A DNA stretch of 64,000 nt from Atriophallophorus winterbourni (GCA_013407085.1 JACCGJ010019936.1:1-64000); one strand, 5' to 3'. Counted from the first letter of the stretch, positions 10,671 to 23,012 are shown. The notes: generated by a model from the letters alone, not told the origin. Program-made: numbers and translations.

Positions 10671-12454
10671 AACGATTTTGTTTGCTTACCGTCACAAATA
10701 CAATTTTTATCACCTTTATCAGAGCAATTTTCATCTCAACTTCAGACCAATGAGCTTTTAAACGACAACCCACAGTGCATTCTGTCGCTTGAGCCATGAG
10801 TAGCGCAACTGTTCACTACTGTTTCACGTAAAATCTACATTCACGCAGTCCCCTGCCTTGTCCTTGTTTAACATGGTTCGAATCGCTAGTTTCGGTGATC
10901 ACGCATCGAATGTATGCTACTTACTAAGCGCACTATGTGTTGATCGTACAGCTGAGGTGAAACATGTGATGTGCACTAAGGCCGAAATAAAACAGCTCGC
11001 ATTGATTTATATCCGACATTTTGCTACATCAGCAGCAACATAAAATTGAAGTTTTGCCTGAGCGAAACGCCGTTTACGTACCAAGGTTCAAATAAAACAG
11101 AGGCATTTTGCAAAAGCATGTTAGCGCTTATTGGGAATAACAGTATTGGGCTGTTTCTGACATCCCCGTAGTAACGCTTTGATCGAGCTGAGTGAGAGTT
11201 GCGCGAAGAAATTCAATGAACCACTGGGGTCCGGAGTAATGAACAAGAAGTCCATTGTCAAATGAACGGGCAGGGGATAGATTTAACATTAGCTGTATAT
11301 ATTTTGCAACGAAATGTTTCCATGCATGGGATCTTTGCCGTGATCGAAGGAATGTAAATTTTTTATAGGTAGTCTACGGAAGAGAAGAGCTGCGTGCAAC
11401 TGAAAAGCCGTAAAATCTCTCTATTTCGTTGGCTTTCGTTAACGGATGGTTTTACGTAATTTACAGTTACAGGCAAACGTTCGTCGTAAAAATGTAACTA
11501 GGAAATCAGTGTAGGCAACACAAGAAGAATGTTATTCATGTTTGACCCATCTCATCTCAACAAATAAAGCTTGCTTCATCGATAGACATATCGAATAATA
11601 CGTTTCAACGTGTACTGTATACTTGTCAACGTTTCTATGTCCGGCTTTTCTAATTTCCTGTACGAATACGCAGGAGGTTTAGCATGTGTGTTTTATGTTT
11701 TCTTGTTTATGAGCTCGCAAAAGTTTTTGAATCCGTTACAATGCCTCATTTATTTTTTTAAAACAGACGCATTTCATTTATCGAATTAGTGAGTTATATG
11801 CTTCATTCAGAGGTTACTGAACTTGAATTCAAACAGTCGTTGTATGTTTCGCAATCAGTGGTTTTCACGAGAGGCATTTGAAATTCAAAGAAAATATGAG
11901 GCTTGTGCACAGTGCTAAATGACAAATCAGACACCATTTCTCTATTATGATTGCCAGGTCGTTGCTTATCATCAATTCTTACAGCAATCTCATTCACTCC
12001 CTACTATATAGACTGTAAGGTATCAACACGAATGCTGCATGTTGAGCTGAAATGCAAATTCACACGAGTTGCGTATCAATCAAATGCATAAAAACGACAT
12101 ATAAAGCTCATAAAATTTATAAACAACGTTGGACCTGATTTGCTTCATCGCTAATGGGAAACAGAGTCAAGCACGATATTTTGGTATCGCTGTGCATGTT
12201 CACACGTGCTGTGATATTCAAAAACAGACCACGAGATATGTAATGACCTTGAATCAGTTCTGTGCAGCTGAACCAGTTTTGTGTCACAGCTGTGATTACG
12301 ACCAGCGCTAGATTATGGTCACATTAAAGTCATTTGTCAGGTAAACAGAGATTGCTATTCAATGAAGTAGAAAAATGCGAGCCATTCTTTATGAAGTGAT
12401 TTGGATAAACTGGCACATTATTCGTAAGAATTATGAACTGGATACGTTTACAGC
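10671..12454. other. AT-rich spacer, nothing recognised
   Basis: Only short, low-complexity open frames on both strands. No family motif, splice-bounded exon or known repeat unit was seen. Confidence 0.4.
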
Positions 12455-12700
12455 TTGTGCACTATATTGTGCTGCGATTAGTGATGAGCCAAGTCAAATC
12501 TGGGATGAAACGTTCCGTAGTCGTGTTACAAAAGATCAGGTATCTGTTTATATATAATGTAATAAAGCGTACAGGTGTGTCGTTTGATACACTTGATGAT
12601 ACGTCTATCACGGTTCACTTCAATCAACACCTCGAATCGCGGGTAGATTGCTTTCATCAAACTTGCAAAGAATACGGACTGATAATCAGATCGAGTATAG
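12455..12700 (+). mobile_element. Degenerate LINE A RT fragment
   Basis: Two short peptide blocks in LINE A order: LRLVMSQVKSGMKRSV (compare LLRLVISFHSGMKGSV in the first element) and VDCFHQTCKEYGLIIRS (compare MDCFSSACKDFGLTIS), with the motif B-C region between them deleted. Similarity is visible in protein only, so the insertion is old. Confidence 0.5.
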
Positions 12701-14400
12701 AGCTACATACAGGCTCTATTTTACAAAATTGTTTATGACGGTGATTTGGTCATATCTACAAAAGTAGAAACAGTCGTATTATTACATATTTTTTCTGTGG
12801 TGAATTAAGCTCTGTAAGTTAACCTTTAAGCAGATTCCGGGTTCAAAAATGTTATCAAGACAAAACATAACTTTTCAATTACCATAGCATTCAAAAATTC
12901 AAAATCATGTAAGATCACGTATAATCCAGTTTAATATTCGTCGTGAGTTAAAGTTATTGTACGAAGACAAGTGCAAACGAGACATGGAAGATGTCGGTAT
13001 TGATCCTTCTTATGGTAGAACCGGCGCGTCGCCAATCGCCTTGGTACTCATCACCGACTGTCAACTGTAACCATCGAGTATTGACAACAGCGGTTATAAG
13101 AAGAGTACTGATACATCAGACAGACGAGGCTTTTGTGGAAGTTCAGATCGACGGTGACAAGAAACAACCAGCGGGGTGAACTGTGACTAAAATTTCAACC
13201 AAAGACGACTAAAACCTTCAGACTTTACACTGAATTTGTTGAATAAATCAAATAGTTAACGAATTCTCTTTGTTCGAATATCAAGAATAAGTGATCGCTT
13301 ATAATTGCAACCAATGTTGGCAGGATAAGCAGTTTAATTTTTCACCGTAATGCGTTGACTGGCCTGTATTAGGAACACCGTCACAATGTTACAATTTTCC
13401 AGACGAATTAGCAACACCCTGGAGGCAGTTAGGTCAGAGGTTACACACAGAAGGTGGGTCGAGACAGACAAAGAATTTGCCCCACACGTTTGTTTTACCG
13501 TAAATGTTGTAAACAAAACGCGCAGCTGTTCCATTGGTAACAAAGGATTTGGTGTGGGCATGCGAAATAGCTTTCTTTTCTTCTAAACGACGGAAGCGAG
13601 TGAATTTTTCACCTTTAGCCCGTTGGTGTTCGGTTTTATGATATAAAAACGTTGTTTATATTGTTACATTTTCAACAATTTGCCTCAAATGACGCCAAAC
13701 AACCATTGTGCGTGATGGAGATGCGAGCTTGACAATACAGTGGAACCCACCTACTACGAACTCGTTTTCAACGAATTCTTGGGTTGAACGAACACACCAT
13801 GATTTCCCAAATAAATTCCTTCTTTGTAAGACTATTTACTATTTGTTTATTATTCGTACAATGAATCTGTTCGTTACGAATCTCGCCTTTTAGGAACACT
13901 GTACACGTTCCCGACAGCTATGTTTGTTCAATATAGTTCATACAAACAACGAACTCGCTTTATCTTTTCGTAGCTCCGTCTATGAAGGATGCCAGGAGTG
14001 CTCTTGATCTCTGCAGGAGATTTTTGGGATAGAAGAAGGAGACGTCGAAAGAGAACTTGAATTTGTGGAGAGAGAGAGATCGAGGCGGTGGCAAAGTCAA
14101 AACTTAAACAAAAGAGCATCGCCAGCTACTTCATGAAAGCGTGAGATTGGACTGTCAGTGTGTGTGCAAGATGTTTTTACTACTTCGTTTTAGAATAAAT
14201 TTACTATTATTAACATGAACTTGGATTTAATGTTGTGATCTGTGTGCTGTGGCATCATCTATTCATCAAATGGATTACACATGTACAGAAAAATGGCGGC
14301 AAAATCATGTCTGACAATGCGTTTTACTTGCAGCGAATTCCGCTTTTAACGAACATTTTACTCTCCCCCCAGAGATTCGTTGTACCCGGGTTCCACTGTA
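12701..14400. other. AT-rich spacer, nothing recognised
   Basis: No gene or repeat family is recognised. Open frames are short, unsupported and present on both strands. Confidence 0.4.
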
Positions 14401-14640
14401 TATGGTCGTTTGTAAGCGCCTTGAGTGCTTCGCCAGGAATCCCTTTGTGATTCTCTATTTGAACATCGTGGTTCTTTGTAGGAAACCTATTCAAGAGTGG
14501 CATACACGTATAACTTGTTTACCACTTTACCACTGTGTCAAGTCTCACTGTGTGTAATTTAGGGTCTCCACCTAATGACGACAAACAGCCAGAAAGTGGT
14601 TGTGATGTTTAAATGTGGGTTATGTGAGCAACACACAACT
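14401..14640 (+). repeat. R1 repeat, near full length
   Basis: Contains all R1 blocks in order: GCGCCTTGAGTGCTTCGCC, the AATCCC-ttt-GTGATT hairpin, GAACATCGTGGTTC, GTGGCATACA, TTGTTTACCACTTT, the cagccagaaa block and TATGTGAGCAACACA. Confidence 0.85.
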
Positions 14641-15554
14641 TTAAACTGCATTTAGAAATTCCAAAAGCCAAAATGCCTAATGTGTGAAATTACAAGTTTC
14701 AACGCGGGTAGATTACATTGTAGCCTGTCTGTTAGGAGATGGATATACTGCCAAATAAAATAGCAACATTCAAAACGATTGTCCGATCATAACCTGCGGT
14801 ATTTATTCAATTAAATCTTTTCATGAAAGGTGCAAATGATACGCTAAATCTCATCACTAACTGAAGTAAGTTAGCTTGCATTTGGGGCTTCAACTACCGA
14901 GTATCCTTGCACTTGGTGGAGCATTTATAGACTTTCAAATCTGTTGCAACCTCACTCACTTACGATTAACCTTAGTGTACATCAAGAATTTTTTCTTTCC
15001 TATTCAGCAGCTCATCCGTAGTTCGCCATACAATGCAAAAAGTATTTATCTACCTGCCATGCGGTCGCATTGTTTTGAGCTCCTGATTATCAGGAGATAC
15101 TGTTCTTACACTTACGTACGTGGATATATTATACGTTGTTGAACTCCTCTCGAACTCAGCTTTCTGGATATACCACTCTCGTAGCCGTATTTGATAATGC
15201 AAGCGAATTCGGATTTCTCTTGATTTTTCCATATTGGATCTACGCGTGCAACTCTGTTAATACTCTTCAAGTCATCAAAGAGATTAACGTCATCGGAAAA
15301 ATCTTATTCTTCGCCATCGACGGGTTATAAATTCAACATCTTGCGATCAACTACCGAAGCGTATCGCCAGATGCAATTCTGATTTTGATCTTATTCGTGA
15401 ACACCGCTTTTTGTCGCGCTCACGATATTCATCATCACTCGCTTGACAGAACCACTGCTTGTGCACACGCCACTGAACAGTGCTGCTCACAACCCTGACC
15501 GGATGACTCCGAAAAGAAAACAAAGCGCATCGGGCTGCATGTGTAAAGGGTTGC
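14641..15554. other. Spacer upstream of LINE B
   Basis: AT-rich with no recognised gene. The end near 15,555 grades into LINE B ORF1 without a visible boundary. Confidence 0.35.
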
Positions 15555-15579
15555 TAAAAGTCGATAAGTCCTAAGGCGA

Positions 15580-16352
15580 GGCCTGTCACGTGTTACGCTT
15601 GTTTGTTGAAAGTGCATGCAAAATGCAACAAATCGCTGACCTCGGATTTGGTATCGATTATTAACAGAGATAATTGTCCCAGTGTTTGTTACGTTTGCCA
15701 GGTTTGCAAGGCCAAACCAACAGCGTCATCCTCGGTGACGAAAACCACTGAGCATGAAATTGAGACGCGTCTAAATTGGCTGGAATCCAGTATGAATGAA
15801 CTGTTAAAACGTCATAAATGCACAATCGTTACCCGACTTAGAGGTTACTGACAAAGAGCCGATAGAAAGTTCAACATTTGCCCAGATGACCGCGCAGATG
15901 GTGACTATAACGGGTAAGTGTTCGCCGGGATTAATGACTCCTCAACTTAACGGAAACGAGAAGGGAATCAACAAAACCACTTCTAAAGAGACCGACCCAA
16001 ATTATAAACCAATATCTGCGGGAATAAACCTTAGTGTTATATGTACCAACGTGACAAAGTCAGGGGAAACGCAGTTCGAACCTAAGCAAAAAATGACTTC
16101 GTTGAGTGGTGTAAACTTCGTAGTCAGATGAGACCGGCCACAGTTACTCCCTCATCAATAGTTCGGCTGAGCCGTCATCTAAATTCTCCTCAGAAAGATG
16201 ATCCTCGCCTCTTACGAATAACGCTGCAATCTGTGGAGGACGTGGAAAACGTACTCATAAATGCTTACCTACTTAGAGTTGTCCCAGATTCTACATGTCA
16301 TATCCATGCAGATCTACCATGGTGGGAGCGAAAGTCGTCGAAGAAATCTTGA
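15580..16352 (+). pseudogene. LINE B ORF1 (Cys/His finger, nucleic-acid-binding protein)
   Basis: The frame around 15,588 reads VTCYACLLKVHAKC and then CPSVCYVCQVCKAK, a PHD-like C-x2-C...H-x2-C...C-x2-C finger typical of CR1-type ORF1 in flatworms. A short coiled-coil-like segment follows (EHEIETRLNWLESS). After stops, the frame at 16,128-16,352 carries RLLRITLQSVEDVENVLINA and HIHADLPWWERK, the conserved ORF1 core that resembles an RNA-recognition fold. The protein would bind element RNA. Stops at 15,849, 16,129 and 16,350 break it. Confidence 0.7.
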
Positions 16353-16811
16353 GACGAAAATAATTCGATAAGTATTGTATTTCTAGACATTCGGGAAGAT
16401 GCTGCTGATGTACCTTCTCAAGAAAAGTCTGAGTACGATCACAAACAGTAGAAATACCTAGCCGAATCAATGGGTATTAAAAAGCCATACTTGTGGGTGC
16501 TTTTAGGATATCGCGGTCTGCCAACTATAAAGGGCAAGGTCCTAGCCCTTTAAAGCTAACCCTCTTGACAACCGAAATGACCGATAGTATCAAACGTGAC
16601 TGGAAAACTAATAGAAGAAACCTACCCCAAAACGTCAAGTTGAGCTTACCCGGGATAATAGCTGGAGGCAAGCAAACAGATAGTACCGACCCATCAACGC
16701 CTAGCGGTTCAAACTGAATATCATGCGATAGCTCCGAAATACTTGAGCATTGCGACTCTAACCGAGTCGGCTCATTGATAAACTTTCATGATTTGAACAC
16801 TACAAACTTTA

Positions 16812-17476
16812 CAAGATGTTTATATACAAATGCGCAAAGCCTTTCGAACAAATTAGCGGAGTTAGCGTACTACTCCCCTGACATTATCGCCATTACAGAA
16901 ACATAGGTATTCTTCCCAATTGATTGAAACGGAGATATCCATTCAAAATATGATTCTGATAAGGAACTATCGAGAGAGAATTAGGGGCAGCGTTGCCTCC
17001 AGTGCCGTCCAATAGAGAACACAGAATTAACCCTCGAGGATACAATTTGGTGTTCCTTAACGCGGATATCTGGTGAAGTTTGCATGATTGGTGTGGTCTG
17101 CTGGTCTCCTTCATCTTCGGTATCGAACAATGAAAGGTTGATCCAAGTGCTTCAGCGCTTGACTCGCACTCAGCAAGCAACAATGCTTATTATGGGCGAT
17201 TTTAACCTGCCTACACTTTATCTCAGAGACGTTCACTCCCCACAAACGCTAGAATACGGATTTAGAGAGGTATTAGATTCAGTCCCTTTATACAACCATG
17301 TTAACGAAGGCACTCAGAGAAGAGGTTCTGACCGCCCATCCGTCTTGGATTTGGTGTTAACATCGGAAGAACAATCTGTCGAAGCGATCGGATTCCAGGC
17401 TCCACTGGATCTTAGTGACCATCCAGTGCGTGTTCGACTATGTTTGCAGTACTCATCAATCTCTTGCTCGGAATGA
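16812..17476 (+). pseudogene. LINE B endonuclease domain
   Basis: Starts with the CLYTNAQSLSNKLAELAYY motif (first metal-binding Asn) and IIAITET (catalytic Glu) near 16,815-16,905, then a damaged stretch, then an open frame 17,084-17,476 with MIGVVCWSP, LIMGDFNLP (Asp/Asn pair) and LDLSDHPVRVRL (terminal SDH). Key residues survive, but stops near 16,905 and 16,925 and a shift around 17,070 prevent translation. Confidence 0.85.
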
Positions 17477-17520
17477 GGTGGTTCGCCGGGTAGAAAAAAT
17501 TAGCCCTGAGTAAATCGCTC

Positions 17521-17808
17521 GTGCAGATTCAGCATTGGCAGACGGACAACATAAGCCCTGAGTCGCAAAGGAACGAACTCATAGATTTACTGAAACTGAA
17601 GATCAACGAGAAGTCGCCGATCGTTCTTAAAAGATTCGAACATGATCTTCGTTATGTTGTCCGCAGCAGAACAAAAAAGTGGATAGCACTGAAGCGATCA
17701 GCGTGGGTGCAACATAAAGTCAACAATACTTCTACTTCTTGGCAACATTTCCGTATGTTACGCAACAAAGTGACTGCACTTATTCGAGAGGACAAGGAAG
17801 CGCACTAA
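17521..17808 (+). pseudogene. LINE B endonuclease-RT linker
   Basis: A 95-codon frame with RTKKWIALKRSAW, NTSTSWQHFRMLRNKVTALIR and EDKEAH, the basic helical linker normal between endonuclease and RT in CR1/jockey elements. In-frame stops close both ends. Confidence 0.65.
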
Positions 17809-18039
17809 TTGATGCTGCTGTCAAAAATGGAACTATACAAAATCATGAACGCGAAAGCAAAAGCTAAGCCAGGTATTTTTGCCGTCCAGAATGGTGAAAA
17901 ACTCACGGAGACTGCGTTGGAAACTGCAAATTCTCTCGCGATTTATTAGTCAATAGTGTTCGTGCCAAAGGTTTTAGTGGAACGTTGTGAGTATTCAGCC
18001 GATTCAAGAATCGAGACATTGGGCGAAATTCTGATAAAT

Positions 18040-18905
18040 CCAGAGATTGTCAAAGTGAATTGCTCAAACTAAATGTATGAAAATCCCCAGGTGCGGATGG
18101 CATCACACCGGATGTGCTCAGTTTATGTCATGGTCAGCTTTGTGAACCGCTTTCCAGCCTGATTAACTATTCATTGCTTAAGGGAGTGGTACCGAAAGAT
18201 TGGAAGGACTGCGTGATTACACCTATCTTCAAAGGAGGGTGCCGATCAGACGCTGAAAATTAACGTCCCGTCACACTATTAACTGTCATTGGTAAGGTCA
18301 TGGAACGTATGCTTTCGGAAAGAATGGTTGCACATTTTGAATTGCGCAATTTGATTTCGATCTCATCGCTCTTGTTTAACGAATCTTCTCAAAGCGTTAA
18401 ACGACTGGACGAAGGAGTTGAGTAGAAGTTCTTGCATTCACGTTTGCTACTTAGACATTATTAAGGCTTTTGACAGAGCCAATCACCATTTGCTTCTTCA
18501 AAAAACGGATACGTTTAGGAATATGTGAACCACCCCTCTCGTGGTTGTGCGACTACATGTCAGATCGCCACGTCCGAGTTAAAGTAAATGGAGTGCTATC
18601 CCAAATGTTCAAAACCAACAGCGGAGTCCCACAAGGATCCGTGCTAGGCCCACTCCTCTTTCTAATATACTTAAATGATTTACCCCCCTCCTTATATAAT
18701 CCTGTTCGTGGATAATATGAAAATTTTGATGCAAATTAGTTCTGCAGATTATTGTGAGAAACTGCAAATGGATTTGGAGAACGTGTCAAATTGGGCGGCC
18801 ATGAATGATATGACATTCAACATACGGAAAAGTAAGATGCTCCACCTTGGCCATAATGTTTCTTGGACATATCGATTGGGAACTGAAAACATTTAGCTCG
18901 CTGTA
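18040..18905 (+). pseudogene. LINE B reverse transcriptase, active site altered
   Basis: RT landmarks: KSPGADGITPDVL, VVPKDWKDCVITPIFKGG, PVTLLTVIGKVMERML, then after a shift WLCDYMSDRHVRVKVNG and GVPQGSVLGPLLFLIYLNDL (18,620-18,690). The catalytic F-A-D-D box reads FVDN near 18,705-18,720, so the second Asp is replaced by Asn. NWAAMNDMTFNIRKSKMLHLG follows. Besides the active-site loss there are several stops and two frame changes. Confidence 0.85.
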
Positions 18906-19497
18906 AAAAGATCTTGGAGTATGGATTAGTGGAAACCTGGAGAGCACGGTCCGCTGCCAGAATATATATCGACAGGCCAACAGATTTTTAAGTATCTTTC
19001 GAAGAATATTTGGAAGATTCTCGCTGGTAACGTTACCAAGGATAATGAACGTCTGCCTTAGCCTTAAGATGGAGTATGCGATAGAGGTCTGGGCTCCTTG
19101 GCAGCGAAAAGATAATGCTCACTTTGATAAAAATCTATCACAGATTAACGAAGTTAGTGTTGGGTCTTCGCAATATTCCGTACAAGGAAAGATTGCGACG
19201 TCTGGGTCTATTTGACTTTACCCAAAGGAGGATACGACGCGATATAATTCTGACCCATTGAATTGTCTACCGAAGGACATCCACTAAAGCACTTGCTTGA
19301 TGTGTGATGGGAAAGAGACACGCGGACATGCCTTATCTTTTATTATCCCGAGTGATTATCGGCGCCATTTTTTCGCCGTGCGGGCTATATTTCTTTGGAA
19401 TTCCGTACCCCAACGTGTGGTGGACTCTCCTTACCTGGCGGTGTTTAATGCGAAATTGGACTTACACATGCAAAAAAATATCATTCGTGAGCCATAA
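18906..19497 (+). pseudogene. LINE B C-terminal region
   Basis: Reads DLGVWISGNLESTVRCQNIY, then RRIFGRFS, MEYAIEVWAPW and, in the frame 19,297-19,497, SFIIPSDYRRHFFAVRAI, FLWNSVPQRVVD and FNAKLDLHMQKN, the usual C-terminal end of CR1-type proteins. Stops interrupt it near 19,215 and 19,285. A close relative of this region is at 57,650-58,250. Confidence 0.8.
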
Positions 19498-19585
19498 ATT
19501 TGATATTCTCTATTTCTTTTATACTATTATATTTTTCATATTTTCATTCGCACGTAATCCTGTGGTGTTGTAAAGTCATCGAAAC

Positions 19586-19750
19586 ATGCATGCGGCCTTC
19601 GAGGTTCGCCAACTGGAAGTGCAGATACACCTCAACTATCACCGGGAGCTAAACGAACTGCCTGGCGCGAAGCCTACCTCAAAGAACACGGCGAATTTTG
19701 AACGTATTTCTCCCACAGTCCAGCTACCGGGGAACAAATGTGGCTTATAA
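19586..19750 (+). CDS. Small unrecognised open frame after LINE B
   Basis: A 54-codon frame from ATG 19,586 to TAA 19,748-19,750, with FEVRQLEVQIHLNYHRELN and ELPGAKPTSKN segments. Composition is richer in G+C than its surroundings and the peptide looks protein-like, but no family is recognised and no splice signals define it. It could be the edge of another retroelement. Confidence 0.2.
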   Translation: MHAAFEVRQLEVQIHLNYHRELNELPGAKPTSKNTANFERISPTVQLPGNKCGL

Positions 19751-21959
19751 ATCTCATTAGGTGTACTTATACTCAAAAATAGTTGTTACTAATGTCTCCT
19801 GCAATGGTGAGTGACATAAATGACGTTTGATCGATAAGTATGCAAAATAACGTTCATCAACCGAGATTAAATCGTAATGCGTGTTGTGGCGCTTGCGTCC
19901 GTATTTTGTAGCTTTCCTTGATATTTTTCGTCTTCATCCACGAACGAAAGATTTGTTTAAACCCGGTTTTTATAAAAAGGTGTTCTATTGAAGTACCAGT
20001 GAACTTGTCAATGCTACAGCAAGCAGGATTACTAGAACGTAGGGAATAATTCCAGCTTTATCGTTGTAGGCAGGTGGAACATAGACTCCGAGCAAAGGAA
20101 GGCTAATGCGTCTACTGGTTTTCAACAGTCGGTCTTCTTATCATCGCTGAGAATATCAAATACCTAACGCAACTCTCAGTAATAGACTCTAGAGTAGCGA
20201 CACGGTAGTTAACATGCCTTGATTTAGCGGCTTGGTAATGTATTGCGAATGAAAAATCATTGTTTTCCTAGCAATGTTCCGCTTGTCGGTCCTAATTTTT
20301 TAAGGGTGACTAGACTGTGGTCGCGAAATTCGACTTCACAAATGCCACTCTCTAGTGAGATATGGCTTAAAGCATGATCAGTGACGAGCGTGCTGGGGCG
20401 AAGTTTGACGATGCATTGCAAGCAATCGCGATGTCTGAGATTGTTTATTGGCCGTTGTCGACCATGGGTGCACAACACAAGCGCGAGGAGAAACATTATT
20501 CATCGCAGCGTTCACAGCGAGTGGCAGTATTCGGTCACATAACTTGATTAAATGAAATTTCTTGCAGCGCCATATTCCTGTACTTAATATGCTACCGATA
20601 TTATAGCCCCATCCTCTCCAGTTTATTTAAAACCACCATACCAAGAAATAAGTAGAATTTGGTCATTTTCATTACGGATGGCTATGCTCTCACGTGGGAC
20701 CAAGTATGAATTAAGTGTTCATACAGCCACCAACACACCATGCAGTTTCGATAACGTCACATTATCTTATGCATCTACACCACCTTCAAACATCGTTGTG
20801 AACACAAACAACTTATTGAAGAGATGTTTTGACTGATTTTAGCTGGCAATCAAACACATGCTTCATTAGGAAGGAATCCACAGATATGTTATCTACGCTA
20901 GAATCGAAGTAGCTAAAATGTCCGCACTGAAGCGCAAGGGTTTACGAGGCTAAAAATGCACGTACTACAAACATGCCAACGATGGCATCGTTTTGATAAG
21001 CCGAGCGATGATTGATCTAATGAGTTCCTTTAAGAGAAATCGTTCATTGATCGTGCATTGTTGAAAGCACAAAATTTAAATTAATTACACACCCACCTTC
21101 TGCCAGCTACCCAGAATGGAATGACAAGGGCTTCAACATTTAAACACCTTGCAATAAACGGTAAATCTAAAAACATCAGCGCATATCAAAGGATCAAAAC
21201 GAGACAAGTTGGTATAATAATTATATTAGTGATAGAACCACTGATCCTGACTCGAAATCACCCTCAGAAAATGTCACAGCGAAGGTTATGCTTGCCACAA
21301 GTAACAACAGTGGCCAACCAGATAATAATTAATTGATACAAGGGCAATGGAACCAATTAAGCAAATTACTAAAACATAATGGTGGAGGAAAATTTTGACA
21401 AGAGCACCAAGAATATGGTCTGGATCAGAGGAACTGGTTATTCGATGGAAGAAACCAATGTTGCTGCCGTGGTATACGGTGAAAAAGGTTTGCACAACAA
21501 GATATCATCACAACAATGAAATTGATAGTAGTGGTAGTAGTAGTCTTTTTTTGATTTTTAATTTATGAAATGATTGCAGCTGCGTTCTATTTTTTTCTAG
21601 TTTGAATGCTACACACTAACGTCGAACAAACCAAATAAAACGACAGGACGAGTATCAGAAAGACCGCGATGGACGAGGAAGTGCACAGGAGGGAAGACTG
21701 ATTGCAAAAAGAACTGTACATGTGTGTTTTACAGAAATGCAGCACGGAGTTCCAGTGGAGATGATACAGCAAAATGTGTGTGTGTTTGTGTATGTCAGTA
21801 AAACCTCAACAGAACAACCGGAGAGAAGTTCGTGTAATGAATAAAACGGGTAGGAAAAGTACCACTGAAGAACTGGAAAGAAAATGGAATTGGCGGTGGG
21901 ACGGAAACGCCGGATGTCAATAGAAAAAAGCCTGAGATGACGGTGATAGTGGACCATGA
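19751..21959. other. Spacer, nothing recognised
   Basis: No gene is supported. There is a short GTAGTG-type triplet run near 21,525-21,545. Open frames on the minus strand at 21,587-21,957 are low complexity and could be 3' untranslated sequence of the candidate exon at 21,960-22,243. Confidence 0.35.
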
Positions 21960-22243
21960 TTAACGGAGTGTGCGTGGACGCGGTCTATGTATGGATGTCG
22001 AAGGATACGCGTTTGGCGACAGCCGCTGATGGTTGCGAGACGTAGACACGAACGTGAAAAAGTGGTAGTAACGCCGAGCAGATAACCGCGACAAAAGAAA
22101 CAGAAGTAATACACCGGGTACGTAAGCAAGCATGATTGCCAGTGCTCCGTAGACACCACACAAATAGAGGGATAAGTCCTGCCAGTGATCACATTCATGG
22201 TTCAAAGAGCAGTGGAAGCAACCATTCATCTTCTTCAACTGGT
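21960..22243 (-). CDS. Candidate terminal exon of an unknown membrane protein
   Basis: On the minus strand a very strong acceptor (TTTCTTCCCCCAG at 22,244) opens a frame of 94 codons to a stop at 21,960-21,962. It contains a Cys/His-rich start (GCFHCSLNHECDHW), a hydrophobic stretch of about 26 residues (LYLCGVYGALAIMLAYV, then GVLLLFLLS) fit for a membrane span, and a basic, Ser/Pro-rich tail. No family is recognised and no upstream exon was found, so this is a splice- and hydropathy-based guess. It lies 2 kb beyond the cyclin G stop on the same strand. Confidence 0.33.
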
Positions 22244-22528
22244 CTGGGGGAAGAAATTAAAAATTGGACAGTGTGCAGCACGTTCGAATAGACACGCAAA
22301 CCAAAAATACTGGCACGTTCTCTTCCCTTTTCAAACGCAGCCATAATTCAGCGTGGACAAAGTTACTATCAGATTTAATTGGTCTGAGGTTAAATAACGA
22401 GACGATGAGGACGACGTAATCTCGCACGCAGCTCATTATTGATGGCAATCCAAATGAGAGAAAGTAAAGGTTGAAAAATGTTTGTTTTAATTGCGAAATA
22501 CTACTGTGCTATACGTTGTATATATATA

Positions 22529-22751
22529 TGAAAGCACAAGCCTGATCCAGGCAAAGTGCCGCACAGTCAGAGACTGCACGTGGGCTAAGATACTGTCAGG
22601 TTGCCCAGGCCTAGACAGATATGAGGGGGGAAATAGAAATGGTAGTGAGACTCCAGCGTGTACTCGCATGCAGCTCACTACCGTTGGCCAATCAATTTAG
22701 CACGATGTTAGCCGCACAGCACAGAAATGCTGCACGATTGCACATCCGTGC
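22529..22751 (+). repeat. R2 repeat, full length, with target-site duplication
   Basis: A complete R2: the head with three stem-loops (GCCTG-atc-CAGGC, CAGTC-aga-GACTG, CTGTCAGG...CCTAGACAG), the body with a long GTAGTGAG...CTCACTAC pairing, and the end hairpin. It is flanked by the direct repeat GTGCTATACGTTG at 22,506-22,518 and 22,748-22,760 (ten unambiguous bases), which supports insertion by transposition. Confidence 0.85.
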
Positions 22752-22775
22752 TATACGTTGGCTTACCGGCGGCAC

Positions 22776-23012
22776 GTCGGTGCAATCGTGCAGTACTTTG
22801 TGCTGTATGGCTAACACTGTGCTAAATAGATTGGCCAGAGGTAGTGAGCTGCATGCTTAAACAAGCTGGAGTCTCACCACCATTTCTATTTCTATTTCCC
22901 CGCTCACATCTGTCTCGCCCTGGGCAACCTGACAGTATCTTACCCCACGTGCAGTCTCTGGCTGTGCGGCACTTGCCTGGGTCAGGCTTGTGCTTTCATA
23001 CCATACCATACA
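22776..23012 (-). repeat. R2 repeat, full length, inverted beside the previous copy
   Basis: A full R2 in opposite orientation, head-to-head at its tail end with 22,529-22,751, separated by about 25 bp. The pair forms an imperfect palindrome of nearly 0.5 kb. Confidence 0.85.

Larger units (their letters stand above)
15555..19580 (+). mobile_element. LINE B: decayed CR1/jockey-like non-LTR retrotransposon
   Basis: A near complete two-ORF LINE: ORF1-like protein with a Cys/His finger (15,580-16,352), endonuclease (16,812-17,476), linker (17,521-17,808), reverse transcriptase (18,040-18,900), C-terminal region to 19,497, and a short 3' UTR ending in CCTGTGGTGTTGTAAAGTC. The same 3' end is found at 58,570-58,590. 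GVPQGSVLGPLLFLIYLNDL places it in the CR1/jockey group. It has many stops and shifts. Confidence 0.88.
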
